A stretch of 64,000 nucleotides of DNA from Aerococcus tenax. Lineage in GTDB: Bacteria > Bacillota > Bacilli > Lactobacillales > Aerococcaceae. Of this stretch, positions 16,667-25,336 are shown in pieces (position 1 is the first letter of the stretch; each line of letters starts with the position of its first letter). Below the pieces are notes generated by a model, which had not been told where the DNA came from, did no database searches, and saw only the letters and a list, made by a program, of their open reading frames with translations. The stretch is from NCBI RefSeq assembly GCF_003286645.3, contig NZ_CP127382.2:1860001-1924000 (forward strand), given 5' to 3'. Made by a program: the position numbers and the translations under genes.

Positions 16667-16838
16667 CTTCCAACTTAACAATTTATACGAGTATTTCCGC
16701 CGCTTTTTCGGTATAATATATGAAAGTTAAAAATGCGTTTTCAAGAACTCGACTGTTTCATGACCTTGGGAAAGGTGATTACACTTTTCAAAGTGAGAAA
16801 ACTCTCATGATCAGTCAGTAAACCAAGGAGGAATGACC

Positions 16839-17423
16839 ATGCCTACCCTCGCCCAACGCCTCAAAGCCGCCCGTGAAGCGGCCGGACTGACTATTGAAGC
16901 AGTCAGTGAAAAAATCGGCAAGTCGGTCTCAACCGTCTGGCGCTACGAACAAGGGAAATCTGAAGTTAACCAAGAAACCTTGACCAAGCTAGCCAATCTC
17001 TACGGGGTCTCCGAACTCCACTTGCGGGGCTTTTCCGACATGAAGAGCGCCGATGTCATTGAGGTGCCAGTCTATAAGAAATACAAAAAAGGCAAGCTCA
17101 AAGCCGCTAAGAAGAAGCACTTCTTTGAATTGGCCTCCATGGGACTGCCTAATGAGGAAATCTTTGCGGTTAAGATCAATAATCCTGCTATCCAGTCCCT
17201 CATCAGCAAAAAGGACTACGCCCTGGTGGATCCCCTAGCCGATATCAAGGAAGGCGACATCCTGTGTCTGGCCGACAAGGATTCCGGTCAATTGGAGTTA
17301 GCCCGCTACCAAGTCTACCAAGACCTGCCCCTCTATCTGCCTCTAGGAGACAAAAATGAAGTCAAGGATAGCGAAGACTTTGAAGTCTTGGGGAGAGTCT
17401 TTGCGCATTTAGGTAGAGTATAA
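16839..17423 (+). CDS. cI-like XRE repressor with degenerate S24 domain
   Basis: 194 aa from the ATG at 16839, which has AAGGAGG at the proper distance; the in-frame ATG at 16833 is too close to that site. The N-terminal HTH_3 domain is clear ('AQRLKAAREAAGLTIEAVSE', 'KSVSTVWRYEQGKSEVNQ'). The C-terminal half follows the S24/LexA fold ('EEIFAVKINNPAIQSLISKK', 'DYALVDPLADIKEGDILCLA'), but where the family has GDSM with the catalytic Ser this protein has 'INNPAI'. Self-cleavage on DNA damage is therefore unlikely. It is divergent from the DnaD-to-lysin cassette and probably represses it through the dyads between them. Confidence 0.8.
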   Translation: MPTLAQRLKAAREAAGLTIEAVSEKIGKSVSTVWRYEQGKSEVNQETLTKLANLYGVSELHLRGFSDMKSADVIEVPVYKKYKKGKLKAAKKKHFFELASMGLPNEEIFAVKINNPAIQSLISKKDYALVDPLADIKEGDILCLADKDSGQLELARYQVYQDLPLYLPLGDKNEVKDSEDFEVLGRVFAHLGRV

Positions 17424-17425
17424 GA

Positions 17426-17471
17426 AAAACACCGTTTCAGCTGGATAAAAACCAGTGGAACGGTGTTTTTG
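17426..17471 (+). terminator. Terminator after the cI-like repressor
   Basis: AAACACCGTTTC pairs with GGAACGGTGTTT around a loop that also pairs (CTGG/CCAG), followed by a T run. A textbook intrinsic terminator just after the stop codon. Confidence 0.9.
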
Positions 17472-17538
17472 TGTGGATTATCTATCATTATTTTTTTCTA
17501 CCAATTAACGGACTAGTAAGTTAAATTTTTATTTAGAG

Positions 17539-17587
17539 TTGACAAGTTAAATAAATTTAGCTATTCTAAATATGAAATCGTTACCAT
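17539..17587 (+). promoter_or_regulatory. Promoter and LacI-type operator of the GH13/PTS regulator gene
   Basis: TTGACA (17539-17544) and TATTCT (17562-17567) are 17 bases apart. Right behind lies ATGAAATCGTTACCAT (17572-17587), whose right half matches the operator in front of the glucosidase gene. The regulator probably controls itself. Confidence 0.75.
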
Positions 17588-17600
17588 AAAGGAGAATGCT

Positions 17601-18593
17601 ATGGCTACAATTAAAGATGTAGCGCGTCAGGCAGGGGTTTCGGTGACCACGGTCTCTCGTTACCTGAACCATCATCCCTACATCTCTGAAGAAAAGCAAA
17701 ATGCAATTCGAGCGGCTATGAAGGAACTGAATTATGTTCAAAACTCTGCAGCCACCCAATTGCGGTCTAAAAAGTCAAATTTTATTGGTTTGGTCGTTTC
17801 TCGTTTAAGCAATCCTTTCTTTACCGAATTAGTGGACACTATCGAGCACGAAGCACGCCAGGCAGGCTATTACCTGATCGTTATGCAAAGCTATGACGAT
17901 AAAGAAGTTGAAGCGCACATGTTGACCTTGCTCCAACAAGGGCTTTTGGCGGGACTAATTCTATGTGCCGTTGAGTCCGATGTGGCTAGCTTAGAGAAAT
18001 ATACACAATATGGTCCCATTCTCTTGTGTAACCACGAAGCTAGGGAGTCTAATCTTCCTCAGGTCTACACCAACCAGGAAACTGGAACTTATGCGGCCCT
18101 TGCTTACCTAGCAGATAAAGGGTATCGAAAGATTGCCTACTGTACCGGTGGCTCTTTGGAAAGTCAAGGCCACGGAGACTTAAGAACCCGAGCCTTTGAA
18201 CGAGCAATTGTTGATTTTAATTTCACTGTCAAACGCGAGTGGATCTTCCCGTCAACCCATACGATTAAAGATGGCCAAGATGTGGGAGAAAAACTATTCA
18301 CTCTGAAAGAGCAGCCAGAAGTTGTTTTTTCTAACAGTGACGAAGTTGCTATTGGAATTCTTTCAATCTGCCAAGAACACCATATTGATGTTCCTAAAGA
18401 CTTGGCCATCATGGGATTCGACAACCAGGTTTATAGCGCCCTAGTAGCAACTCCCATAACCACTATTGAACAACCAATCGTCTCTCTAGGGCAGGAAGCT
18501 TTGAAAAAAATGCTCGCCTTAATCAAAGGCACAGATTACCAAGTCAATCAAGATAAATTGAAGCTGCGTCTCATTGAACGTGCTTCGACATAA
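17601..18593 (+). CDS. LacI-family transcriptional regulator of the adjacent glucosidase/PTS operon
   Basis: 330 aa, with AAAGGAG before the ATG. The N-terminal LacI HTH is textbook ('TIKDVARQAGVSVTTVSRYL') with the hinge helix in 'QNSAATQLRSKKSNFIGLVV'. The periplasmic-binding-protein-like effector domain follows ('NPFFTELVDTIEHEARQAGY', 'AIMGFDNQVYSALVATPITT'). It reads toward the GH13 gene 94 bases downstream, and both promoters carry the same ATCGTTACCATAAA element, so it is very probably the local repressor, relieved by an alpha-glucoside or its phosphate. ScrR/MalR-like members act this way. Confidence 0.9.
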   Translation: MATIKDVARQAGVSVTTVSRYLNHHPYISEEKQNAIRAAMKELNYVQNSAATQLRSKKSNFIGLVVSRLSNPFFTELVDTIEHEARQAGYYLIVMQSYDDKEVEAHMLTLLQQGLLAGLILCAVESDVASLEKYTQYGPILLCNHEARESNLPQVYTNQETGTYAALAYLADKGYRKIAYCTGGSLESQGHGDLRTRAFERAIVDFNFTVKREWIFPSTHTIKDGQDVGEKLFTLKEQPEVVFSNSDEVAIGILSICQEHHIDVPKDLAIMGFDNQVYSALVATPITTIEQPIVSLGQEALKKMLALIKGTDYQVNQDKLKLRLIERAST

Positions 18594-18619
18594 AATGTTC
18601 GTTACTCAATAAAATGATC

Positions 18620-18636
18620 AGCATGCTAAGCATGCT
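18620..18636 (+). terminator. Short hairpin after the LacI-type gene, possible weak terminator
   Basis: AGCATGC-TAA-GCATGCT forms a perfect 7-bp stem followed by TTCATTTT. It lies between the regulator and the operator of the glucosidase operon. The loop is short and the T tract imperfect, so termination would be partial. Confidence 0.45.
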
Positions 18637-18652
18637 TTCATTTTCAGAAAAT

Positions 18653-18668
18653 ATGGTATCGTTACCAT
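18653..18668 (+). promoter_or_regulatory. LacI-type operator in front of the GH13/PTS operon
   Basis: ATGGTATCGTTACCAT is a near-perfect palindrome around a central CG, the hallmark of LacI-family operators. It lies 20 bases before the glucosidase start codon and recurs, with a weaker left half, in front of the regulator gene. Confidence 0.75.
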
Positions 18669-18687
18669 AAATAATAAAGGAGGACCT

Positions 18688-20385
18688 ATGTTAACTCAAA
18701 ATTTAGCCAAAGACTGGTGGAAAGAAGAAGTCGTCTATCAAATCTATCCCCAGAGCTTTAAAGATTCTAACCACGACGGCATTGGCGACTTAAACGGTAT
18801 TCGGGAAAAGTTGCCTTATCTAAAAAACTTAGGAATTACTTGTCTCTGGATTTCACCAATTTTCACTTCTCCCCTAGCTGATAACGGTTATGATATCGCA
18901 GATTACGAAGGGATTAATCCAATTTTTGGCTCTATGGAGGACTTGGAAGCGTTAATCCAAGAAGCTGAAGCATTGGATATTAAGATTATCCTTGACTTAG
19001 TAGTCAACCATTCTTCAGATGAACATCCCTGGTTTCAAGCAGCCTTGAAAGATCCCAAGAGTCCTTACCGTGATTATTATATTTTTAAGCAAGGCCATGA
19101 CGGCAAAGCGCCTAATAATTGGCGGTCACTGTTTGGCGGGAGTGCCTGGGAAGCTGTTGACGGAGAAGACAACAGCTACTTTCTCCATACTTTCCATAAA
19201 AAGCAACCCGACCTCAACTGGGAGAACCCAGACTTGCGTCAAGAAATCTACTCGATGATTAATCGCTGGTTGGATAAGGGAATCGCCGGATTCCGTATTG
19301 ATTCCATTACTTTTGTAAAAAAAGACCAAGACTACCAAAGTTTACCTGCAGACGGTGCTGATAACTTATCAAACATTAAGCATAAAACCCGTAATCGCCC
19401 CGGTATTGCAGACTTTTTACAAGAATTAAACCAGGAAACCTTCCAACGTTATAATGTGATGACTGTTGGTGAAGCCCCTGGAGTCCCCTATGAAGAATTC
19501 GACCAGTATATCGGCCCCAAGGGGTATTTCAATATGATTTTTGATTTTTCCTATGCTGATATCGACGTTGAAAATGGTAGCGAATGGTTCCGCCAAAGTC
19601 AGTGGACCTACGATGACTATATTGAAGCGGTAAAACGATCTCAATATGCCATGCAAAAGGCCGGCTGGGCAGCAAACTTTATTGAAAACCATGACCAACC
19701 TCGAGCACTCTCTAAACTCATTAAAGATCCCAATTATCAAAATGAAATAGGGGCTACCGCCCTAGCCAGTTCTTACTTCTTCTTAAGAGGAACGCCATTC
19801 ATCTACCAGGGCCAAGAACTTGGCTTAAGAAACGTTACCTGGTCTGATATCGATACCTACAACGATATCTCTAGTCACGATAACTATAAACGTGCCCTAC
19901 TAGAAGGCTATAGTAACGAGGAAGCTATAACTTTCGTGCAAAAAAGAAGTCGTGATAACGGAAGAACGCCGTTCCCTTGGGATGATAGCCAATATGGTGG
20001 CTTCTCAGACCACCAACCTTGGTTAGCTATGACTGAAGAATATCCCACAATAAATGCTAAAGATAATCCTGTCCATGATTTCTATCAAAAACTCATTGAT
20101 TTAAGACAAAATTCCGATTTAAGTCAAGTATTAATTTATGGTGGTATTACCTTTCTTGATAAACTACCTAGTCAAGTTATGGGCTATCAACGACAAGTCG
20201 AAGAACAAGCAGTCATTGTTCTCGTTAACTTCAACTCCGAAGCTGTTGCTTTAGATGATTCTTTTGAATCCTATGAAGTCATCTTAAGTAATTACAGTCA
20301 ATCCGCTAAATTAGATAAAAATATGGAACTAGCACCAATGCAAGCTATCGTCATGCAAAAAGGAGGAACTCATCATGACAAGTAA
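18688..20385 (+). CDS. GH13 alpha-glucosidase (oligo-1,6-glucosidase/trehalose-6-P hydrolase type)
   Basis: 565 aa, the usual size of GH13 subfamilies 29/31. It starts 'WWKEEVVYQIYPQSFKDSN' and has 'DGIGDLNGIREKLPYLKNLG', the region I His in 'DLVVNHSSDEHPWF', the nucleophile Asp in 'GFRIDSITF', the acid/base Glu in 'TVGEAPGVPY' and the transition-state Asp in 'NHDQPRALS'. It would release glucose from alpha-1,6- or related alpha-glucosides, probably as the 6-phosphates brought in by the PTS permease encoded next. Its end overlaps the PTS start by 11 bases and carries that gene's ribosome site. Exact linkage specificity (isomaltose, isomaltulose, trehalose) is not decided; a LacI rather than GntR regulator argues slightly against trehalose. 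Confidence 0.85.
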   Translation: MLTQNLAKDWWKEEVVYQIYPQSFKDSNHDGIGDLNGIREKLPYLKNLGITCLWISPIFTSPLADNGYDIADYEGINPIFGSMEDLEALIQEAEALDIKIILDLVVNHSSDEHPWFQAALKDPKSPYRDYYIFKQGHDGKAPNNWRSLFGGSAWEAVDGEDNSYFLHTFHKKQPDLNWENPDLRQEIYSMINRWLDKGIAGFRIDSITFVKKDQDYQSLPADGADNLSNIKHKTRNRPGIADFLQELNQETFQRYNVMTVGEAPGVPYEEFDQYIGPKGYFNMIFDFSYADIDVENGSEWFRQSQWTYDDYIEAVKRSQYAMQKAGWAANFIENHDQPRALSKLIKDPNYQNEIGATALASSYFFLRGTPFIYQGQELGLRNVTWSDIDTYNDISSHDNYKRALLEGYSNEEAITFVQKRSRDNGRTPFPWDDSQYGGFSDHQPWLAMTEEYPTINAKDNPVHDFYQKLIDLRQNSDLSQVLIYGGITFLDKLPSQVMGYQRQVEEQAVIVLVNFNSEAVALDDSFESYEVILSNYSQSAKLDKNMELAPMQAIVMQKGGTHHDK

Positions 20386-21793
20386 CTATCACAAAATTGG
20401 CCAAGCGATCATTGACCAAGTCGACCTAGATAACATCCAAAGTATTACCCACTGTGCTACCCGTCTGCGTTTAGAAGTGAATAACCGTGAGGCTATTAGC
20501 GACGAAGCCATCGAAGAAATCGACCAAGTCAAAGGCGTTTTCTTCAACTCTGGTCAATACCAAATCATTCTAGGTACAGGTACGGTTAATAAAGTATATG
20601 ATGCAATTATTGCTGACTTTCCGCAGCTTAGCGATAAAGAAAGTACTGTTGATGATATCAAAGAACGACAAGAAAGCGGAATTAAGCGATTTGTTCGTAG
20701 TCTTTCTGACGTCTTTCTTCCCATCATTCCAGCTATTGTCGCAACCGGTCTCTTCATGGGACTCAAAGGAGTCATCCTTAACGAAACTATCCTAGCTTTC
20801 TTTGGTGTCGATGCTGGGGCAATTCCCATCGAACTTACTACTTTAATTTCAGTACTCACCGATACTGTTTTCCAATTTCTTCCAGCATTAATTACTTGGT
20901 CCACCTTTAAGAAATTTGGTGGGACCCCTATTCTTGGCTTTGTTGCTGGATTGATTCTCGTCTCGCCAATGTTACCTAATGCCTATGACATTGCTAATAT
21001 TCAAAGTGGTGTTGAACCTCTGATGCTCTTTGGCAGTATCCCACTGATGGGCTATCAAGGAAGTGTGCTTGTTGCCCTGGTAGTTGGTTATATTGGTGCG
21101 CGCTTTGAAGTCTTTACCCGTAAACACATGCCCGATGCCCTCGATTTAATGTTCACTCCATTTGTTGTGCTTTTACTAACAACTATCCTTGGACTTATTG
21201 TTCTCGGTCCTATCCTTCATGTGATTGAAGGCTGGTTAATCACCTTAGTTGAATCTTTAATTCATCTGCCTCTAGGGATTGGTGGTTTGATCATTGGCTT
21301 TATCTATCCTTTATCGGTCATGGTTGGTATGCACCATCTCTTTATCACGATCGAAACCACTCTATTAGCAGCAACAGGTTTTAATCCGCTGATTACTGTC
21401 TGTGCGATGTATGGATTTGCTAATGCCGCAGTCGCTTTCGCTGTGAGTTTACGTAGCAAGAAGAAATCAGTCAAAGTTGTGGCAACCAGTGCCGGATTAA
21501 CCCAACTTCTCGGCGTTAGTGAACCTGCTCTATTCGGTGTTACCCTACGTTACGGCATGCGTCCTCTGGCTATTATGCTAGCTGGTTCTGCTTTAGGTGG
21601 AGCAGCCTTATCTCTCTTAGGCGTTCAAGCCAATTCCTATGGACTAGCAGTTATCCTGTCTCCAATGATGTATGTTTATGATAGTTATCAAATTATCACT
21701 TATATCGCTGTCGGTGTCCTCACCTTTATCTTAACCTTTATTGTGTCTTATCTCTTTGCTTTACCTAAGAGTGAACTGCAAAAAACGAATTAG
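20375..21793 (+). CDS. PTS permease EIIBC of the glucose/sucrose/trehalose superfamily
   Basis: 472 aa, ATG after AAAGGAGG. The EIIB domain (about residues 1-85) has the phospho-Cys in 'SITHCATRLRLEV' and 'QVKGVFFNSGQYQIILGTGT'. The EIIC domain has about ten helices, with 'GMHHLFITIETTLLAATGFN' and the sugar-site motif 'LLGVSEPALFGVTLRYGM'. No EIIA is fused, so a general EIIA must supply phosphate. Coupling with the GH13 gene means it imports an alpha-linked disaccharide as its 6-phosphate. A strong terminator follows, ending the operon. Confidence 0.88.
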   Translation: MTSNYHKIGQAIIDQVDLDNIQSITHCATRLRLEVNNREAISDEAIEEIDQVKGVFFNSGQYQIILGTGTVNKVYDAIIADFPQLSDKESTVDDIKERQESGIKRFVRSLSDVFLPIIPAIVATGLFMGLKGVILNETILAFFGVDAGAIPIELTTLISVLTDTVFQFLPALITWSTFKKFGGTPILGFVAGLILVSPMLPNAYDIANIQSGVEPLMLFGSIPLMGYQGSVLVALVVGYIGARFEVFTRKHMPDALDLMFTPFVVLLLTTILGLIVLGPILHVIEGWLITLVESLIHLPLGIGGLIIGFIYPLSVMVGMHHLFITIETTLLAATGFNPLITVCAMYGFANAAVAFAVSLRSKKKSVKVVATSAGLTQLLGVSEPALFGVTLRYGMRPLAIMLAGSALGGAALSLLGVQANSYGLAVILSPMMYVYDSYQIITYIAVGVLTFILTFIVSYLFALPKSELQKTN

Positions 21794-21831
21794 ATAAATT
21801 AAATGTTTAAGTCAAATTTATCTCATCATAA

Positions 21832-21859
21832 AACAACCTTCCAATCTGAGAAGGTTGTT
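21832..21859 (+). terminator. Terminator of the GH13/PTS operon
   Basis: AACAACCTTC (21832-21841) pairs perfectly with GAAGGTTGTT (21850-21859), followed by TTTT. Confidence 0.92.
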
Positions 21860-21960
21860 TTTTCATTCCATATTTTAAATGAATATTTACTGTGAATGAG
21901 AAGTGGCTAATAAAACCCTCATCTTATCAGCTATAAGATAAGCATTTTTCGGAAATTCGC

Positions 21961-22824
21961 CTATTTCTCATCCCAATGAAAGATTTTGGAGATGAAGTTA
22001 GCCAGTAACAGAAAACCTGTTGCAAAAAAGAAGCAGACGACACAAACTACCGCTAAAGCCAGGAAGGTACAGACGGTAAAAAAGAAAGCTCTGCCCAACT
22101 GGAGGTAGAGGGGCTGGGGATTTCTTAAGGTTTGGGACTCAGCTTGTTTGAGGTCTGCCTGCATGAGATTGCTGTTGATCTTACTTTGGTTAGCGGGATC
22201 CTGGGCCGCCTCCTCGTAAGTCTGGGTCAGTGACTCGGGAACTTCCAGCTGGTGGGCCTGGTAGATTTGCCGAGCCAGGGTATTAAAGCTATCAAAGGCG
22301 GCCTGGTCATAGTTATCGTGATCATAATAAATATCATCATCATAGCGCTTGACCACTTGCTCGGTCGTTTCGTTAGTCAGCTCGTCTTTTAAGCCCCCAC
22401 CGATTTCTAAGTGCATGTAAGGACTGTCCGCGCTGGTTTCTCTGGGATAAGATACGTCGGTTTTAAAGAGGAGGAGGGCCCATTCATTTTCAGGCTCATC
22501 AGTCATCCCCCATTTATCCGCCAGGGTCTGGCTATACTTGGAACGATTGAAGCTCTCAGTCCATGGTAAAACAGCCACTGCGAGCTTGGCCTGGGTTAAT
22601 TGGTCCAACTTGTAGCCCTCACTCATGATGTGCTGGGTAGTGAAGTCATTCAAACGCTGGCTATAGTCCGACACGTAATACTCTTGGCTGGCAGCAGGAA
22701 AATCCGGTTGCCGGTAAGTCCGATTGAGAAAATAATACATGGCGGTAAGTACGAATATAACGAAAAAAAAGGACACATTACCCAAGCAACCACTACGTTT
22801 AGAACTTTTCTTCTCATCTTCCAT
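21961..22824 (-). CDS. TPM-domain membrane protein
   Basis: 287 aa. An N-terminal membrane helix (about residues 15-34, 'GNVSFFFVIFVLTAMYYFLN') is followed by an extracytoplasmic domain with the TPM pattern: 'YYVSDYSQRLNDFTTQHI', 'KLAVAVLPWTESFNRSKYSQ', 'WALLLFKTD' and 'YMHLEIGGGLKDELT'. A second long hydrophobic stretch near the C-terminus ('FFFTVCTFLALAVVCVVCFF') ends with 'WDEK'. TPM proteins act in phosphatase-like or membrane-protein quality roles; the function of this one is unknown. It is transcribed alone and against the preceding operon. Confidence 0.65.
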   Translation of the reverse strand: MEDEKKSSKRSGCLGNVSFFFVIFVLTAMYYFLNRTYRQPDFPAASQEYYVSDYSQRLNDFTTQHIMSEGYKLDQLTQAKLAVAVLPWTESFNRSKYSQTLADKWGMTDEPENEWALLLFKTDVSYPRETSADSPYMHLEIGGGLKDELTNETTEQVVKRYDDDIYYDHDNYDQAAFDSFNTLARQIYQAHQLEVPESLTQTYEEAAQDPANQSKINSNLMQADLKQAESQTLRNPQPLYLQLGRAFFFTVCTFLALAVVCVVCFFFATGFLLLANFISKIFHWDEK

Positions 22825-22984
22825 TTTTCTGCCCTCACCTAGTGCTTTTTATTTTATTATAACCGATTTTGGGGTTAATCGCCTTTTCTTTAGTTTTGTA
22901 TTAGGAAATTTTAATGAAGGATTTTGACTAGGAAGGACTTTATAAATTGATCACTGTTTTTAACTCATACTTGAATGGTTTTAA

Positions 22985-23224
22985 TTATTTAAACTTTTGA
23001 TCATCCATATACCTTAAATAATCAATGAAGCGACTTATGATAACTATTGTGGTGCGTTGGGTTGGTTTGATCACTCCATCAGTGAATTCTGGATTAAGGT
23101 ACATTTCCTTTATATATTTAGCAGCCTGTTGCTTTCCTATCCCTCTAAAGATCTCAGGTATAGCCGAAACGGTACAAGCATATACAAGGTCATGGTCAGC
23201 TATTTTTATATCAGCTAAGTTCAT
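22985..23224 (-). CDS. Small hypothetical protein (79 aa)
   Basis: ATG at 23224 with AAAGGAG upstream gives a soluble, mixed-charge protein beginning MNLADIKIADHDLVYACTVS and ending 'SRFIDYLRYMDDQKFK'. The middle, 'GIGKQQAAKYIKEMYLNPEF', could be a DNA-binding-like helix pair, but no family is recognised. It sits alone at the left edge of the variable region. Confidence 0.5.
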   Translation of the reverse strand: MNLADIKIADHDLVYACTVSAIPEIFRGIGKQQAAKYIKEMYLNPEFTDGVIKPTQRTTIVIISRFIDYLRYMDDQKFK

Positions 23225-23679
23225 AATATAGTTCTCCTTTTATATTTGTTTAAACATTTCACTTTCTTTATTATTTAGCCGGGAGTTATTCACAATTTAA
23301 TCAAAGTATAAGACTTTTACACATTTCCATCCCTCACATTTCGTAAGCATTTAATCCAAGGACGTGTATTTAGATACACCATGACTTTCGCATGTTGAAT
23401 GTGTTATATTGTGTAATATAATTATAAATAAACAAAATGAATATTTTTAGATGCAGATGGAGTTATTTTTAAATGGACGCACCTTAAGGAAACTGATAAA
23501 GATAAAAGTATTCAATTAATCATTCAGTTCTTATATTTTATATCGTTAAAGTTACTTCTCCTTTTGTCTATATTCTTAACTTACCGACTAACACTATAGC
23601 CTATGCATTAAAAACTTTCAGTATCCCCTTCTACCCTCATTTCATTGCCTATGTAATATTATTTGGTTAAGGAGAAACT
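23225..23679. other. Non-coding stretch with a possible gene remnant
   Basis: No intact gene. Around 23446-23600 the plus strand has a start-less open frame reading 'LDADGVIFKWTHLKETDKDK' followed by a hydrophobic stretch, possibly the rest of a small membrane-protein gene. The right end supplies the leader of the next gene, with AAGGAG at 23669-23674. Confidence 0.35.
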
Positions 23680-24129
23680 ATGGAACATTCAACTTATTTA
23701 TATTTACTAAATTGTGTTAAAATTTTAACCACCACAAAAATCAATTTCCCTGGCCATGGTAATCAATCAAAGTTTCATTTATATAATCAGTTATCTGAAA
23801 AAGAAAAATTCTCTTTAATTATTAATCAAAAGGGACATTTACGAGAAGATTATTTAACTTACATCATGAATTCTGAAGAATATAAAATAATGGTAAGACT
23901 AGATTATTCAGGTGCTCCTCATGATAATAGAAATCCAGACGGAAGTATCACAACTATAGAAACACCGCATGTTCATATTTTTTCGGATGAATATAATAAT
24001 GGAGCTATAGCAGTTCCTCTTGAAAATATTTCTAGTTATACAATAGTTAACGAACTCAGAGATAGCCTTATTGCATTTTTGATTTATAATAATGTTGATA
24101 TGGATAATTTAGAAATTCCTTTACTATAA
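23680..24129 (+). CDS. DUF6978-like protein, first gene of a two-gene module
   Basis: 149 aa, with AAGGAG before the ATG. Key stretches: 'NFPGHGNQSKFHLYNQLSEK', 'FSLIINQKGHLREDYLTYIM' and 'EYKIMVRLDYSGAPHDN', then 'TPHVHIFSDEYNNGAIAVPL'. The regularly spaced His and Asp residues ('HDNRNPDG', 'TPHVHIF') could form a metal or nucleotide site, but this is not established. The layout resembles proteins annotated as DUF6978, often encoded before a DUF1828/DUF1829 protein as here. Only 20 bases separate the two genes. Role unknown; see the findings. Confidence 0.6.
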   Translation: MEHSTYLYLLNCVKILTTTKINFPGHGNQSKFHLYNQLSEKEKFSLIINQKGHLREDYLTYIMNSEEYKIMVRLDYSGAPHDNRNPDGSITTIETPHVHIFSDEYNNGAIAVPLENISSYTIVNELRDSLIAFLIYNNVDMDNLEIPLL

Positions 24130-24149
24130 GATATAAAGGAGGTGCTATT

Positions 24150-24920
24150 ATGGACAAAAAGAATACCACTCTACTTATCAATGATTACTTAGAATGGTAC
24201 AAATCTAAAATTAAAATTAAACAGTTAAAAAAAGCTGACGAGATCATTACACCCTATACAAACCATTTAAATGACAGGATACCTCTTTTCATCCTTTGGC
24301 ATAATGATAGCACTTTACAATTAAGCGATGATGGCATGACATTAGATGAATTAGATATGATGGGGTTAAATTATAGAACAGAAACGCGACAAGGGCTTCT
24401 GGATAACATTATTAAAAAATATGCTTTAGAATTAAAAAATAACACTATTATTACAAAGAAAATATCGATTAAGGATTTCCCTCAAAAGAAGCATGATATG
24501 ATACAGGCCATTCTTAGTGTGTATGACCTTTTAAACCTCAACCAATCGAATACACATAGCGTGTTCAAGGAAGATGTCTATGATTTCTTTTATGAACATG
24601 AATTTGGCGGAAATATTGAACCGAGCTTTATTGGATCATCCAGTATTAACTACAAGATAGACTATAGTCTTGGTGCCACTAAATGGAGACCTAATGTTAT
24701 GTTTCAATTCTTTAGTAAACCTAGCTTTGATAATATCGTGTCTCAAAAATTTATCTACGAGGATTTAAAAGAAGAACCCCAATTTATTCAACACGGCTTA
24801 AAATTTGTCATTATTTCTGAAAAAGATTCAATTTCTGAAAGAAATAAAAAAGCAGCTAAAGAAGCTGATGTAGAAATTATTCCATTTAGCCAACAAAATG
24901 AAATACTCGCCCTCAAATAA
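24150..24920 (+). CDS. DUF1828-DUF1829 protein, second gene of a two-gene module
   Basis: 256 aa, preceded by AAAGGAGG. The N-terminal half has the DUF1828 signature ('LFILWHNDSTLQLSDDGMTL' then 'DELDMMG') and the C-terminal half the DUF1829 pattern ('SSINYKIDYSLGATKWRP', 'QFFSKPSFDNIVSQKF', 'GLKFVIISEKDSISERNKKA'). In other genomes these domains occur together in mobile or defence-rich regions and have been suggested to act as antitoxin-like or restriction-related factors; no activity is proven. It is probably co-transcribed with the preceding gene. Confidence 0.75.
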   Translation: MDKKNTTLLINDYLEWYKSKIKIKQLKKADEIITPYTNHLNDRIPLFILWHNDSTLQLSDDGMTLDELDMMGLNYRTETRQGLLDNIIKKYALELKNNTIITKKISIKDFPQKKHDMIQAILSVYDLLNLNQSNTHSVFKEDVYDFFYEHEFGGNIEPSFIGSSSINYKIDYSLGATKWRPNVMFQFFSKPSFDNIVSQKFIYEDLKEEPQFIQHGLKFVIISEKDSISERNKKAAKEADVEIIPFSQQNEILALK

Positions 24921-25066
24921 TGTAAACCCCTCTGCTATTAATAGGGAATTAAAGACTGACCAGTATGCTAATAACCTTTGCCATGAAGTAAGCGAGTTAA
25001 TGGTAAATTCCAACATACATGCTATACTGAGATGTGGAGCGAAGGAGTTCGTTCATAACTAAACAC

Positions 25067-25106
25067 AACACCCCTAGAAGTTAGTGGCTTTTAGGGGTGT
25101 TTTTTC
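25067..25106 (+). terminator. Terminator downstream of the DUF1828/1829 module
   Basis: AACACCCCTA pairs with TAGGGGTGTT, followed by TTTT. The rest of the 24921-25238 gap shows no gene. Confidence 0.85.
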
Positions 25107-25336
25107 TGCTCTCAACTAGTGCTTTTTGTTTTATTATATGCTATTTTATCTTTAACACGCTTTACTTTGGACTTTTATGAAAAATTTGTTAATTAATGAA
25201 TTTAGTTTAGTAAAATGATTTTTAGAGAGGAAGGTTCTGTGTCTAACAAAGATTTTCAATTATTACTTTGGTTTTTATTTTTTATAATATCGATTATTTT
25301 AGTAGGTATAGCTATTTATAAGAAAGTAAAGAAACA

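Larger units (their letters stand above)
16192..16838. other. AT-rich control region between the cassette and its divergent repressor
   Basis: No gene is seen in this 647-base stretch. It holds two inverted repeats with GTTAA/TTAAC half-sites, and a TATAAT box (16712-16717) suited to the repressor gene on the plus strand. A TACAAT box lies close to the DnaD-like gene on the minus strand. Further half-sites such as CTTAACAA occur around 16675. A long leader (about 120 bases) separates the TATAAT box from the repressor start. Confidence 0.5.

Noticed and set aside
11911..17423. A complete prophage
   Set aside because: No integrase, terminase, portal, capsid or tail genes and no attachment sites were found, only control, replication-like and lysis genes.
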